In this document: positions 29,677 through 37,780 of the stretch, piece by piece
How the letters are laid out: every line of letters begins with the position of its first letter
How positions within the stretch are numbered: position 1 is the first letter of the stretch
NCBI RefSeq assembly: GCF_004217095.1
Contig: NZ_SHKO01000001.1
Span: forward strand, 1,910,234-1,974,233
Length of the DNA stretch: 64,000 bases
Source of the DNA: Advenella incenata
GTDB taxonomy: Bacteria > Pseudomonadota > Gammaproteobacteria > Burkholderiales > Burkholderiaceae_B
Direction of reading: 5' to 3'
Position numbers and translations under genes: made by a program
The notes under the pieces: model-generated
Told to the model about the DNA's origin: nothing
Seen by the model: only the letters and a program-made list of their open reading frames with translations
Database searches by the model: none

Positions 29677-30109
29677 ATCCTGGCGCGCATCGATCGGGCC
29701 AATCAGTCGTCATGCCGGTCTCATACCGCGCCATTGTCTTTTGTGCTGGATCTCTACGTTTTTTTTTGTTCTTTATCTACGCTCGTCGTCCAGCCCAATC
29801 TCCCAATCTCCCAATCTCCCAATCTCCCAATCTCCCATTCTCCCATTCTCCCGTTCTCCCGTTCTCCCGTTCTCCCGTTCTCCCGTTCTCCCATTTTCCT
29901 GATTCCACCCACCGCCCTCGACCTTTGATAACGCCGGCTCTGGCATTTTCCCGTCACGACATGTTGAATTAGCGATAGTCTGTATACCTGCTTATTGTCG
30001 TCAGCGCAAAGGGATGATGACTCAACTACGTATGCGAATTGGTCACAGCTTGACGTTCATTGACGTGAACCTCGGTTATCATTTCAGATAAGACTTCGGG
30101 AGAGCATTT
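29677..30109. other. recO-muiA intergenic region with octamer array
   Basis: A 433 bp gap. It contains a T-rich tract with TTTGTTCTTT at about 29761-29774, the octamer array at 29794-29897 and the muiA leader. The short open frames over the array on both strands are made of the repeat and do not resemble genes. pdxJ and acpS, which often follow recO in related bacteria, are absent. Confidence 0.6.
29794..29897. repeat. Tandem array of 13 octamers (CCCRWTCT)
   Basis: Thirteen contiguous 8-bp units occur in ordered blocks: five CCCAATCT, two CCCATTCT, five CCCGTTCT and a final CCCATTTT. The complementary strand has 13 evenly spaced GGG triplets with 5-base spacers and so could form G-quadruplexes. 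The block order suggests growth by slipped-strand duplication of variant units. Copy number likely varies between isolates. Confidence 0.9.
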
Positions 30110-31807
30110 ATGAGCGCACAACCTTTTCAGTGTAACCGCCCACGTGAGCGTATCACCGGCCGCGCAGGTCGTCCGGATTATGGATTGCACAAGCGAATCG
30201 TTGCCGGCACGCTGCTGTTCGCGCTGCATCTGCCGCTCGCGTTTGCCGACACACTCAATGCCGACTCCCATATTGAGAAAGTGACGGTATACCCGGATCG
30301 CGCGCTGGTATATCGTGTGGCAAGCCAGCATATTCCGGCGGGCGAGCATGAATTGGTTTTTGCCAATCTGCCGGCGGAGATGGATGAAAATTCGCTGCAG
30401 TTCAATGCCAATGCGGCAGGCGCTGGCGTGCAGATTCTGCATGTTTCCAGCACGCCGGATGTTCGCCAGACGAGCAAAAATGCCGGGGTCAATGAAGTGG
30501 CCAGCCAGATCGATGCGCTGGAGCAGCAGATTGCCCGACTGGAGGATCAGATCAAAGTAGACGACACCCAGATCAGTTTCATCCGTAACTACCAGAACGG
30601 GCATAGCGTGCAGGTCCGGGACGTTCCACCGCTGTCGCAGGATGCATTTGTTGGCCTGATGTCATTTACCGGCGAGCATCTGGTCAAGGCCATGCAAACG
30701 CGGCGTGGCCATTTGCAGGAAAAGGAGCAGTTGCTGGCCCGGCTCAAAGTGCTGGCGCAACGCAAAGAGCAACTGGCGCAAAGCGCTGACAACGAAACGC
30801 GCAAAGTCGTGGTGACGCTGCGTGCTGCCGAACCGGCAACCATCAATAGTGTTCTGAGTTATGTGGTCGCCGGCGCTGCCTGGTCGCCGGTCTATGATGC
30901 AAGATACGATTCGACTACCGGAAAACTCTCCCTGAATTACTTTGGTCAGATCAGCCAGGATACGTCTGAAGACTGGTCGAATGTGGCCATTACCCTGTCT
31001 ACCGCGCAGCCGGTAACCGGTGTTTCATTGCCGCAGTTGGAGCCGTGGCGGGTGGACGTTGCAGCGCCGCCTGCACCGGCCCCTGTGCCGCGAATGAGCG
31101 CCCGCCAATCAACATTGGCAGCCGGTGCAGCACCTGCGATGGAGATGGCCGATGCAGCAAGCTACGTGCCGGCAAATAGCCAGACCAGTGCAACCAACAC
31201 CACCTTCGAAGTGCCCGGCAAGCAAACGGTTAAAACAGGCGGCCAGCAACAGCGTGTGGCATTGACCACATTGACGGAAACGGCCGAGCTGTCCTATGAA
31301 CTTGTTCCGTCTGAGGCGCCTGCTGTATTTGCCACTGTCAAAATGAACAACGCAAAAGACTTTCCTTTGCTGGCCGGTAACGTCAATGCCTTTTTTGATA
31401 ATGAATTTATTGCTGCATCGGACATGGAGACCGTTTTTCCCAAAGAGCAGCTGGAACTGGCAATGGGCGTGGATCAGGCCATTTCGGTCAAGCGAGAACC
31501 GCTGCAGCGTTTTACGGAATCCACGGGTCTGACCGGTAGTGGCGCCCGCCTGACTTACGAGTACAAAACCATCATTCGTAATAACCGTAAGCAGCCGGTT
31601 CAGTTGGTATTGCACGACCGGTTTCCGGTCTCGGGCGATGAAAAAATTGATATCAAGCGGCTCGAACCGACAGGTAGTGGCATCGCGCTCAAGGGTGATG
31701 GCCGGTATGAGCAGAAGCTGACCCTGGAGGCCGGAGAGGAGCGCACAGTGCTCCTGAAATTCTCCGTCCAGTATCCGAAAAGCCTGGACGTGAGCGGACT
31801 GCCATAA
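30110..31807 (+). CDS. MuiA-type mucoidy inhibitor homologue (DUF4139)
   Basis: A 565-residue predicted exported protein of the MuiA family, named for a Rhizobium/Yersinia-type mucoidy phenotype; the molecular function is unknown. A hydrophobic signal segment (about 29-45, ending LAFAD) follows a long basic N-terminus, so the true start may be downstream, for example the TTG at 30185. The N-terminal DUF4140 domain (IEKVTVYPDRALVYR) leads to a coiled coil at about 135-160 and 190-235, and the DUF4139 domain follows (SYVVAGAAWSPVYDARYD; ending YEYKTIIRNNRKQPVQLVLHD and ERTVLLKFSVQYP). GGGAG precedes the ATG at 30110. Confidence 0.82.
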   Translation: MSAQPFQCNRPRERITGRAGRPDYGLHKRIVAGTLLFALHLPLAFADTLNADSHIEKVTVYPDRALVYRVASQHIPAGEHELVFANLPAEMDENSLQFNANAAGAGVQILHVSSTPDVRQTSKNAGVNEVASQIDALEQQIARLEDQIKVDDTQISFIRNYQNGHSVQVRDVPPLSQDAFVGLMSFTGEHLVKAMQTRRGHLQEKEQLLARLKVLAQRKEQLAQSADNETRKVVVTLRAAEPATINSVLSYVVAGAAWSPVYDARYDSTTGKLSLNYFGQISQDTSEDWSNVAITLSTAQPVTGVSLPQLEPWRVDVAAPPAPAPVPRMSARQSTLAAGAAPAMEMADAASYVPANSQTSATNTTFEVPGKQTVKTGGQQQRVALTTLTETAELSYELVPSEAPAVFATVKMNNAKDFPLLAGNVNAFFDNEFIAASDMETVFPKEQLELAMGVDQAISVKREPLQRFTESTGLTGSGARLTYEYKTIIRNNRKQPVQLVLHDRFPVSGDEKIDIKRLEPTGSGIALKGDGRYEQKLTLEAGEERTVLLKFSVQYPKSLDVSGLP

Positions 31808-31940
31808 AGGCTTTGTCCGGCCGTCGTGATCGGATCAGGCAGTTGTGTCGTACGCCGCTATGACCTTTTTTACGTAAACCATGGCGCAACCCCGAAGGTC
31901 ATCGCGCGCGCATTAATGTGCAAGCGCGGTTGCAAATAAA

Positions 31941-31966
31941 AAAGCCGGAGATCAGACTCCGGCTTT
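31941..31966 (-). terminator. Intrinsic terminator downstream of the second Bug receptor
   Basis: AAAGCCGGAG (31941-31950) and CTCCGGCTTT (31957-31966) pair perfectly. On the minus strand the stem is followed by a T-run (the complement of the A-tract at 31937-31943), so it terminates the receptor gene read leftward. Confidence 0.8.
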
Positions 31967-32005
31967 GCGGGAAGCAGGGCGTATCCCGCTTTACAGTGCA
32001 ATCGC

Positions 32006-32050
32006 ACTGGCCTGTCGCGTAACGCGATGAGTCGCGTGCATCAGGCCAGT
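32006..32050. repeat. Inverted repeat before the Bug receptor terminator
   Basis: ACTGGCCTG (32006-32014) and CAGGCCAGT (32042-32050) are exact reverse complements, with a second small stem (TCGCGT with ACGCGA) inside. It lies within the 3' untranslated part of the leftward receptor gene and could protect the mRNA end. Confidence 0.5.
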
Positions 32051-32063
32051 TTGCGTGGCACCC

Positions 32064-33050
32064 TTATTGAGGCTTGACGCCTGCTTTTTTGAAGAGCTCA
32101 GCCCAGACGGGAATTTGCTCTTTGACTTTGGCGTCCAGCGCTTCCGGGGTTGCCTGTTCAGTCAGTATCGTGGCACCCAGTGCATCCATGCGTTCCTTGA
32201 ATTTCGGGCTGGCTAACCCATCTTTCAGTGCAGACTGCAATTTAGCAACAACGTCATCCGGTGTTTTTGCGGGTACCCACATACCGTGCCAGATACCAAC
32301 GTTAAAGTCCTTGAAGCCTTCTTCCTGCATGGTTGGCAGATCAGGCAACTGGGCATTGCGTTTTTCGCTGGTAATGGCATAAGCCTTGACCGTTTTGGCC
32401 TTGATATGCTGGGTGGTGTTGGTGGTCTGGTCACACAACAGATCAACCTGTTTGCCCAGCAGGTCATTCATTGCCGGACCGGCACCTTTATATGGCACGG
32501 TCAGCAGTTTTACGCCAAGGGCGTCCATCAGCATGGTGCCGCAAAGATGGCTGGCCGCGCCAACACCCGCGTTGGCCAGGGTGACTTTGTCCTGATTGGC
32601 TTTCAGATACTCAACCAGTTCTTTCATATTGTTTGCCGGAAAATCGGCGCGGGCCACCAGTGTCATTGGTACGTCGACCACCAGGCCAACAGGCCGGAAG
32701 CTTTTCTCGGGATCGTAACCGAGTCGCTTATACAAAGATGGTGCTGTAGAAAAGCCAATGTGCATGAGCAGGATGTCGTAACCATCAGGTTTGGCGTTGG
32801 CGACCTGCGTGGTGCCGATCGTGCCGCCGGCACCGGCCTTGTTTTCGATCACAACCGTTTGCCCAAGGGATTTTTGCATTGCTTCACCCAGAGAACGGGC
32901 GACGTTATCTGTTGGGCCACCCGCGGTAAACGGAATAATCATGGAGACGGGATGGTCAGGATAATCGGCAGCCACGGCGGTGCCTGCTGACATGGCGAAG
33001 GCCAGCGCAATATGGCTGAACAGGCGGGCATTTTTCAGTGTGTGTAACAT
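32064..33050 (-). CDS. Tripartite tricarboxylate transporter substrate-binding protein (Bug family)
   Basis: A 328-residue periplasmic receptor. The signal peptide ends near residue 27 (SAGTAVAAD), and the family motifs IIPFTAGGPTDNVAR, VVIENKAGAGGTIG, ANAKPDGYDIL and TVPYKGAGPAMNDLLGKQVD follow. AGGAA lies 5 bases before the ATG. It stands alone with its own terminator, and no TctA or TctB gene is nearby. The ligand cannot be predicted, although this family commonly binds carboxylates. Confidence 0.92.
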   Translation of the reverse strand: MLHTLKNARLFSHIALAFAMSAGTAVAADYPDHPVSMIIPFTAGGPTDNVARSLGEAMQKSLGQTVVIENKAGAGGTIGTTQVANAKPDGYDILLMHIGFSTAPSLYKRLGYDPEKSFRPVGLVVDVPMTLVARADFPANNMKELVEYLKANQDKVTLANAGVGAASHLCGTMLMDALGVKLLTVPYKGAGPAMNDLLGKQVDLLCDQTTNTTQHIKAKTVKAYAITSEKRNAQLPDLPTMQEEGFKDFNVGIWHGMWVPAKTPDDVVAKLQSALKDGLASPKFKERMDALGATILTEQATPEALDAKVKEQIPVWAELFKKAGVKPQ

Positions 33051-33699
33051 TTGGTTCCTGTATTCTGTTTATTGATTTGAAATCGTTGCGGACGAATCAA
33101 CGTCCAAGTCTAGTCAGGTTATTGACAGCCGTCACTAGATAATTACCCTTAAATCACTGAAAATAGGGCAAAAATGACAATCTGAAGGGCTTTGTCGGCC
33201 AATCGGCAGCGATGCAGTAAGGGGAAATATCAGCTGCGCCTGTATACCATGATCGTTGTGAGTCGATAATCCGGTTGGATGGTGGGGCACGAAATGTTAA
33301 TAATTGTTAAGTTTGAAATGCGGGATTTAGGCGTTCAGACGACTGTCTGAAGGCAGTCCACATTTGCCTGTTTTACAAAGAAAGAATGTAAACGCTGCTT
33401 TAAATGGAAGTGAAAACGTCTATTTTTATATAAGACTTGTCATACAGCGTGACTCACTCTAAAAGCGTGTCTCAGCATAAAAGCGTATCTCCTCATATAA
33501 CGGCGCTTTCTTCAAATAAAAGGTAAAGCGTACGCGGTCGTGCAACGTGTGCCTGACTGCACAAGTACATTTTGACAGGCAAGAAAAAACCGCTATCACG
33601 GTTTGTGCGTGGTAGCGGTTTTTATTGCTTCGCCCGGTTGCCGGGAGCGGTCTTGATCGACCTGCAATACCTGCGCCTTGCAGATCGCAGGCCTGGCGT
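33051..33699. other. Intergenic region between the Bug receptor and the YccA-like gene
   Basis: A 649 bp gap, largely AT-rich, that must include the promoter of the leftward receptor. It contains a 7-bp inverted repeat (TTCAGAC at 33334-33340 with GTCTGAA at 33345-33351), a two-copy direct repeat TAAAAGCGTRTCTC (33460-33473 and 33478-33491), and the terminator at 33585-33623. No credible gene is present. Confidence 0.5.
33585..33623 (-). terminator. Intrinsic terminator of the YccA-like gene
   Basis: AAAAACCGCTATCAC (33585-33599) pairs with GTGGTAGCGGTTTTT (33609-33623) with one G-T wobble. The A-tract on its left gives a T-run on the minus strand, so it ends the leftward BI-1 family gene about 80 bases past its stop; it could act in both directions. 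Confidence 0.82.
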
Positions 33700-34392
33700 T
33701 TACTCGCGGCTGCCGCCGAATATACCCAGCAGGGCCAGCAGATTGGCGAACACGTTATAGATATCCAGGTAAATGGCCAGCGCTGCCGAAATATAGTTGG
33801 TTTCGCCGCCATTGACTACGCGCTGCACATCAACCAGCATGAAGGCCGAGAAGATGACCACGGCCAGAATGGAAATGGTCAGGACAAGCGCCGGGATCTG
33901 CAGGAAGATATTGGCTACGGCTGCCAGCAGCAGGACGATCGCGCCAATGAACAGCGTTTTCTGCATACCGGTGAAGTCACGCTTGCTGGTGGTGGCAATG
34001 GTCGCCATGGCACCAAAGATGATTGCAGTACCGCCGAAGGCGAGCATAATCAGTTGCGCGCCGTTACGGAAATCGAGCACGTGACCGATCAGGCGTGACA
34101 GCATCATGCCCATGAAAAATGTGAAGAGCAGCAGCAGGCCAACGCCCAGCGAACTGTTCTTGTTCTTTTCGATGGCGAACATCAGACCGAAGGCGCCCAC
34201 CAGAAAGACGATGGTGGATATGCCCGGAGCGAGTATCGCGTTCAGATTCAGTTGCAACGCGAGGGCTGCGCCCAGTACGGTGGGGATAAGGGAAGCAGCA
34301 AGCAACCAGTAAGTATTGCGCAATACACGATTGCGCACCACCTGGCCGGGTGCATAGCCTTCCTGAGGTAGAGTCTGGCGCAAGTCAGTCAT
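33700..34392 (-). CDS. Bax inhibitor-1 family protein, YccA-like FtsH modulator
   Basis: A 230-residue integral membrane protein with seven hydrophobic segments and the BI-1/UPF0005 pattern, including FTGMQKTLFIGAIVLLLAA and the terminal acidic-aromatic region LDIYNVFANLLALLGIFGG. E. coli YccA binds and restrains the FtsH protease; this protein is similar in length and N-terminus (VLRNTYWLLAASLIPTVLGA). GGAGAG precedes the ATG. Confidence 0.9.
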   Translation of the reverse strand: MTDLRQTLPQEGYAPGQVVRNRVLRNTYWLLAASLIPTVLGAALALQLNLNAILAPGISTIVFLVGAFGLMFAIEKNKNSSLGVGLLLLFTFFMGMMLSRLIGHVLDFRNGAQLIMLAFGGTAIIFGAMATIATTSKRDFTGMQKTLFIGAIVLLLAAVANIFLQIPALVLTISILAVVIFSAFMLVDVQRVVNGGETNYISAALAIYLDIYNVFANLLALLGIFGGSRE

Positions 34393-34514
34393 GGTCTCTC
34401 CAATAACAAGTCAATTTTCATTAATTTCAGTATACATCAGACTGCAATTTAATCTGACAGTTCCCTGAATTTTACCTGAAATGCGAAAAATTCAACAGCA
34501 GCTGTCAATAGGTA

Positions 34515-35735
34515 TCAATGGTCGTGGCGATACTTGGCGATAATTTCCGGGATTTCTTCCAGCAGACGTCGTTTCAGATATTCATGCGATTCATCCAGCA
34601 GTTCTGTCACCAACGCGTCAATTTCCGCCTGCATGTCTGCTGCCGGATCCGAGTGCCGGGAAGCCGCCGGCGCTGTTATGGAGGCCAGGGCATCGGGGCG
34701 GGATGGCGCCCGGAACAGCGAGGCATCAAAGGTGGGTCGTCCGGCGGTAGGCTGGATTCTGTTGAGCGTGAAATCGGCCTGGGCCGCCTGGCTGAACGCG
34801 TCGTTTTCGTCATCAGACCAGACGTACAATTCCGGTTTGCTGTGATGGCCCTGAGCACCCCGGGCCGTATTCAGAAACGGCGCATAGTCGTCCTGTGTTG
34901 GGTGTCCCGGGAAGACGGATGGCGATGCCGGTGTTCCACCGGCGCCGGATAGCGAAGAAGGCGAAGATGCGGCGCCCGGGTAGGAGGGTGCTGCGCCTGA
35001 TTGGCCTGCTGCTGGCGCCGTGGCTGCAGTGCTGCTTTGAGGTGAACTGGCCGAAGCCGGCTGGCCAGCTTCTGGCTGCCATCGGTAAGGCGCGCCGGAA
35101 ACCTGCTTGCCTAGATAAGGTTCTTGTGCAGGCCGGGCGTTCAGGCCACGATCAGGCGGCAATGGCGCACTGGCGGCGGACGATTGGCTTGTTGCCTGGA
35201 CCGTTGCCTGTGCTGGGGCCGGTCTCGCGTGGCGCGATTCATCCGACTGCCATCCAGGGCTGACAGCGGCGCTCGCCGCAGACTTGCTACCCGGATAGGG
35301 TGCCTGTGCGGGCCGGGGCGACGTTGCAGCACCAAATGGCGGTACTTGCGCGGGGCGCTGCGTAGGCATCAGCACCGGCATGTCGTCGGCCTCATCCTGC
35401 CAGGCTGGCGTGCTCTGCACAGACGCCTGACGCCGTGGCTCCATTGGTGGCGGGGGAATATGGACGGCACCAGCATGTTCCGGTTGCCGAACGGGCATCG
35501 GGTTATCGGCTCGGCCTGGCGAGGCTGCCTGCTGGCGGTTTGCCGGCGTGCTGCCAATCGTTGGGCCGGTCGCCGACTGTGTTGATGCAGGCGGCTCGGG
35601 CAGCAGAACCGGGATATCATCATCAACCGGCGCCTGATCAGATCGGGCGTCGATTGAATGCAGATCCAGATGCGGTTCCTTCGCCTCAGGGACCGATAGC
35701 GTATGGTCTGGGCGTTTTCTGAAAGTAATGGACAT
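34515..35735 (-). CDS. Low-complexity protein downstream of holC, function unknown
   Basis: A 406-residue protein, mostly disordered sequence rich in Pro, Ala, Gln and Ser. Two short motifs, DDDIPVLLPEP (38-48) and DDMPVLMP (117-124), and a duplicated RPAQxPYxGx element stand out. The last 55 residues are different: a predicted amphipathic helix pair, MQAEIDALVTELLDESHEYLKR to the end EIIAKYRHDH. AAGGAG 9 bases before the ATG supports expression. Its site after holC and the IPVL motif recall the DUF2486 proteins of Burkholderia, but this is inference. Function is unknown. Confidence 0.75.
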   Translation of the reverse strand: MSITFRKRPDHTLSVPEAKEPHLDLHSIDARSDQAPVDDDIPVLLPEPPASTQSATGPTIGSTPANRQQAASPGRADNPMPVRQPEHAGAVHIPPPPMEPRRQASVQSTPAWQDEADDMPVLMPTQRPAQVPPFGAATSPRPAQAPYPGSKSAASAAVSPGWQSDESRHARPAPAQATVQATSQSSAASAPLPPDRGLNARPAQEPYLGKQVSGAPYRWQPEAGQPASASSPQSSTAATAPAAGQSGAAPSYPGAASSPSSLSGAGGTPASPSVFPGHPTQDDYAPFLNTARGAQGHHSKPELYVWSDDENDAFSQAAQADFTLNRIQPTAGRPTFDASLFRAPSRPDALASITAPAASRHSDPAADMQAEIDALVTELLDESHEYLKRRLLEEIPEIIAKYRHDH

Positions 35736-35770
35736 AGAGAGAGACTCCTTGCAACGAGTCGGCCAGCGTA

Positions 35771-36205
35771 TCAGTGGCTCGATATATTATGAGCCCTGAC
35801 ATCATGGCCGGCAGCGGTATATTGTTTGAAGCGCAACCGGGCCGCAGCCTTGTCCTGTTCGTGATTGGAGACAATTTCCAGCAATCGCACGAAGCCTTCA
35901 GTGTCAGGCGGGCAGACCAGGTCCAGATTCAGCAGCCAGGGGACGGGGGCGCCGTCCTGCAGCGCCTGCGCCGGGCTGTTGCGGGTTACCCGTACCGGAC
36001 TGTCTGCCGGTGTGTCCGGTCCTACTTCATCATGCGGAATAAAGAGCGTATCTTCCAGAGCCCAAAGCTTGCGCGAGAACACGGCCAGCCGCCTGGGATC
36101 TGTGCAATAAATCAGGACCGGCTGGCCGGCCTGATATTGCTTGCGCACGACGTCGCAGGCCATGCCAAGCCGGTCTGCCGCGCCGAAGGCAAAATCAATG
36201 CGCAT
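35771..36205 (-). CDS. holC: DNA polymerase III chi subunit
   Basis: A 144-residue clamp-loader accessory protein that links the replisome to single-strand binding protein. MRIDFAFGAADRLGMACDVVRKQ is the family N-terminus (here written in two parts: MRIDFAFGAADR and LGMACDVVRKQ), with YCTDPRRLAVFSRKLWALEDTLFIPHDE central and VNHEQ-like IVSNHEQDKAAARLRFKQY at the end. The ATG at 36205 overlaps the pepA stop by 11 bases, which suggests coupling and argues against a longer TTG start at 36226. Confidence 0.9.
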   Translation of the reverse strand: MRIDFAFGAADRLGMACDVVRKQYQAGQPVLIYCTDPRRLAVFSRKLWALEDTLFIPHDEVGPDTPADSPVRVTRNSPAQALQDGAPVPWLLNLDLVCPPDTEGFVRLLEIVSNHEQDKAAARLRFKQYTAAGHDVRAHNISSH

Positions 36206-37724
36206 TCGCTTGGGCCTGCCGTTCAATCAAAAACTGGCAAAGCATGGGGACCGGGCGTCCGGAGGCGCCTTTGTCCTTGCCGCCCTTGAGCCACGCGGTG
36301 CCGGCAATATCCAGATGCGCCCAGCGATAGGCCTTAGTATAGCGCGCCAGAAAACATGCGGCGGTAACCGAGCCGGCAGCGGGACCGCCAATATTGGCCA
36401 TATCGGCAAAATTGGATTTGAGCAGGTCCTGGTATTCGTCATCCAGCGGCATGCGCCATGCGGTGTCCAGTGCACGCCTGCCTGCGCTCAGCAGGTTGTC
36501 TGCAAGTTCGTCGTCGCTGGCATACAGTCCGCTATGGAAATTACCCAAGGCGACAATGCAGGCGCCGGTCAGCGTCGCGATATCCACAACGACAGCGGGT
36601 TCGAAGCGCTCTGCGTAAGTGAGGGCGTCACACAGAATAAGCCGGCCCTCGGCATCGGTATTGAGAATCTCGATGGTCTGGCCGGACATGCTGGTAACCA
36701 CGTCGCCCGGTTTGGTGGCGCGCCCGTTGGGCATGTTTTCTGTTGCCGGAATCAGGCCGATGACTTCGGTGTCCAGTTCCATGTGCGCAAGTGCTTTGAA
36801 TACGCCCAGCACCGAAGCGGCGCCGCACATATCAAATTTCATTTCATCCATGCCCAGTCCGGGCTTTAAGGAAATGCCCCCTGTGTCAAAGGTCACGCCT
36901 TTGCCGACCAGGACAACCGGTCCGTCGGATTTCTGTTTTTTCTTGCTGTCGCCGCGTTCAGGCGAGTACTTGAGCACGATGAAGCGCGGCGGTTGCTCCG
37001 AGCCCGCAGCCACCGACAAAAATGCATTCATTTTCAATGCTTCCAGCTGCTTGCGCTCCAGCACTTCTGCTGTAATGGATTTGTGTTCCTTGGCCAATTG
37101 TTTTGCCTGATCGCCAAGAAAGGCAGGGGTACACACATTAGCGGGCAGATTGCCCAGTTCGCGTGTCAGGCGCAAGCCTTTGGCGATCGCCGCGCCATGT
37201 GCAACGCCTTGCTCGACCTGTTTCTGATCGGGTTTGTCGATCGTGAAAACGAGCTTCTTGAAGGGCGAGGCGGGTGGGCGTTTTGCCTTGCTGAATGTGG
37301 CGGTATATTTATAGACGGCGTTGCCGGCGGCGGTTGCGGCCAATTGTGCGCTCTGGCGCAGCGTGGTGGCAGGGCAGGGCTCTTCGAGCAGCGTGGAAAC
37401 CGCTTCAGTCAGCGAACCATCGCTGCAATAACCGGCAATGGCTGCGTGCGCTTTGGACATCACGTTGCTGTTGAATTTTTCCCTGGCGCCAAGCCCCACC
37501 AGCACCACGCGCTCGGCGCGCACGCCGGGCAGGGCGCGCAGGTCGAACAACGTGGCTGCAGCGGCCTTGAACTCCCGTTTGAGTACAGCATCGATGGCGC
37601 CGTCAGAGGCGTGGTTGATGAGCTTCGCTGTCTCTCCAAGCACGCCCTCGGTGTACACACCGACGAATAAGACGGCGGTTTTGATTTGTTGAATCGAGCG
37701 GCTTGTTTGTGTGTTAAATTCCAT
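36195..37724 (-). CDS. pepA: Cytosol (leucyl) aminopeptidase PepA
   Basis: A 509-residue family M17 dimetallo-aminopeptidase. The signature NTDAEGRLILCDALTYA lies near 353-369, with the metal-binding KGVTFDTGGISLKPG and the active-site MKFDMCGAAS (MDEMKFDMCGA) upstream. E. coli PepA also binds DNA as XerA, and that role cannot be judged here. The ATG at 37724 has AAGGTAG upstream; the longer frame from 37772 runs into the lptF promoter. It is divergent from lptF with only 56 bp between starts. Confidence 0.94.
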   Translation of the reverse strand: MEFNTQTSRSIQQIKTAVLFVGVYTEGVLGETAKLINHASDGAIDAVLKREFKAAAATLFDLRALPGVRAERVVLVGLGAREKFNSNVMSKAHAAIAGYCSDGSLTEAVSTLLEEPCPATTLRQSAQLAATAAGNAVYKYTATFSKAKRPPASPFKKLVFTIDKPDQKQVEQGVAHGAAIAKGLRLTRELGNLPANVCTPAFLGDQAKQLAKEHKSITAEVLERKQLEALKMNAFLSVAAGSEQPPRFIVLKYSPERGDSKKKQKSDGPVVLVGKGVTFDTGGISLKPGLGMDEMKFDMCGAASVLGVFKALAHMELDTEVIGLIPATENMPNGRATKPGDVVTSMSGQTIEILNTDAEGRLILCDALTYAERFEPAVVVDIATLTGACIVALGNFHSGLYASDDELADNLLSAGRRALDTAWRMPLDDEYQDLLKSNFADMANIGGPAAGSVTAACFLARYTKAYRWAHLDIAGTAWLKGGKDKGASGRPVPMLCQFLIERQAQANAH

Positions 37725-37780
37725 GTTGTTTCTACCTTGAGGCGTCGGAAAGATGCCCTCATTATCCCTCATCTTTACTT

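Noticed and set aside
29794-29897. Possible CRISPR array
   Set aside because: Units are 8 bp and directly adjacent without spacers, and no cas gene is in the window.
29754-29957. Open frame with repeating Gly-Glu-Arg-Glu-Asn-like units over the octamer array
   Set aside because: The repeats come from the 8-bp DNA array read in a cycling frame. There is no ribosome site or domain.
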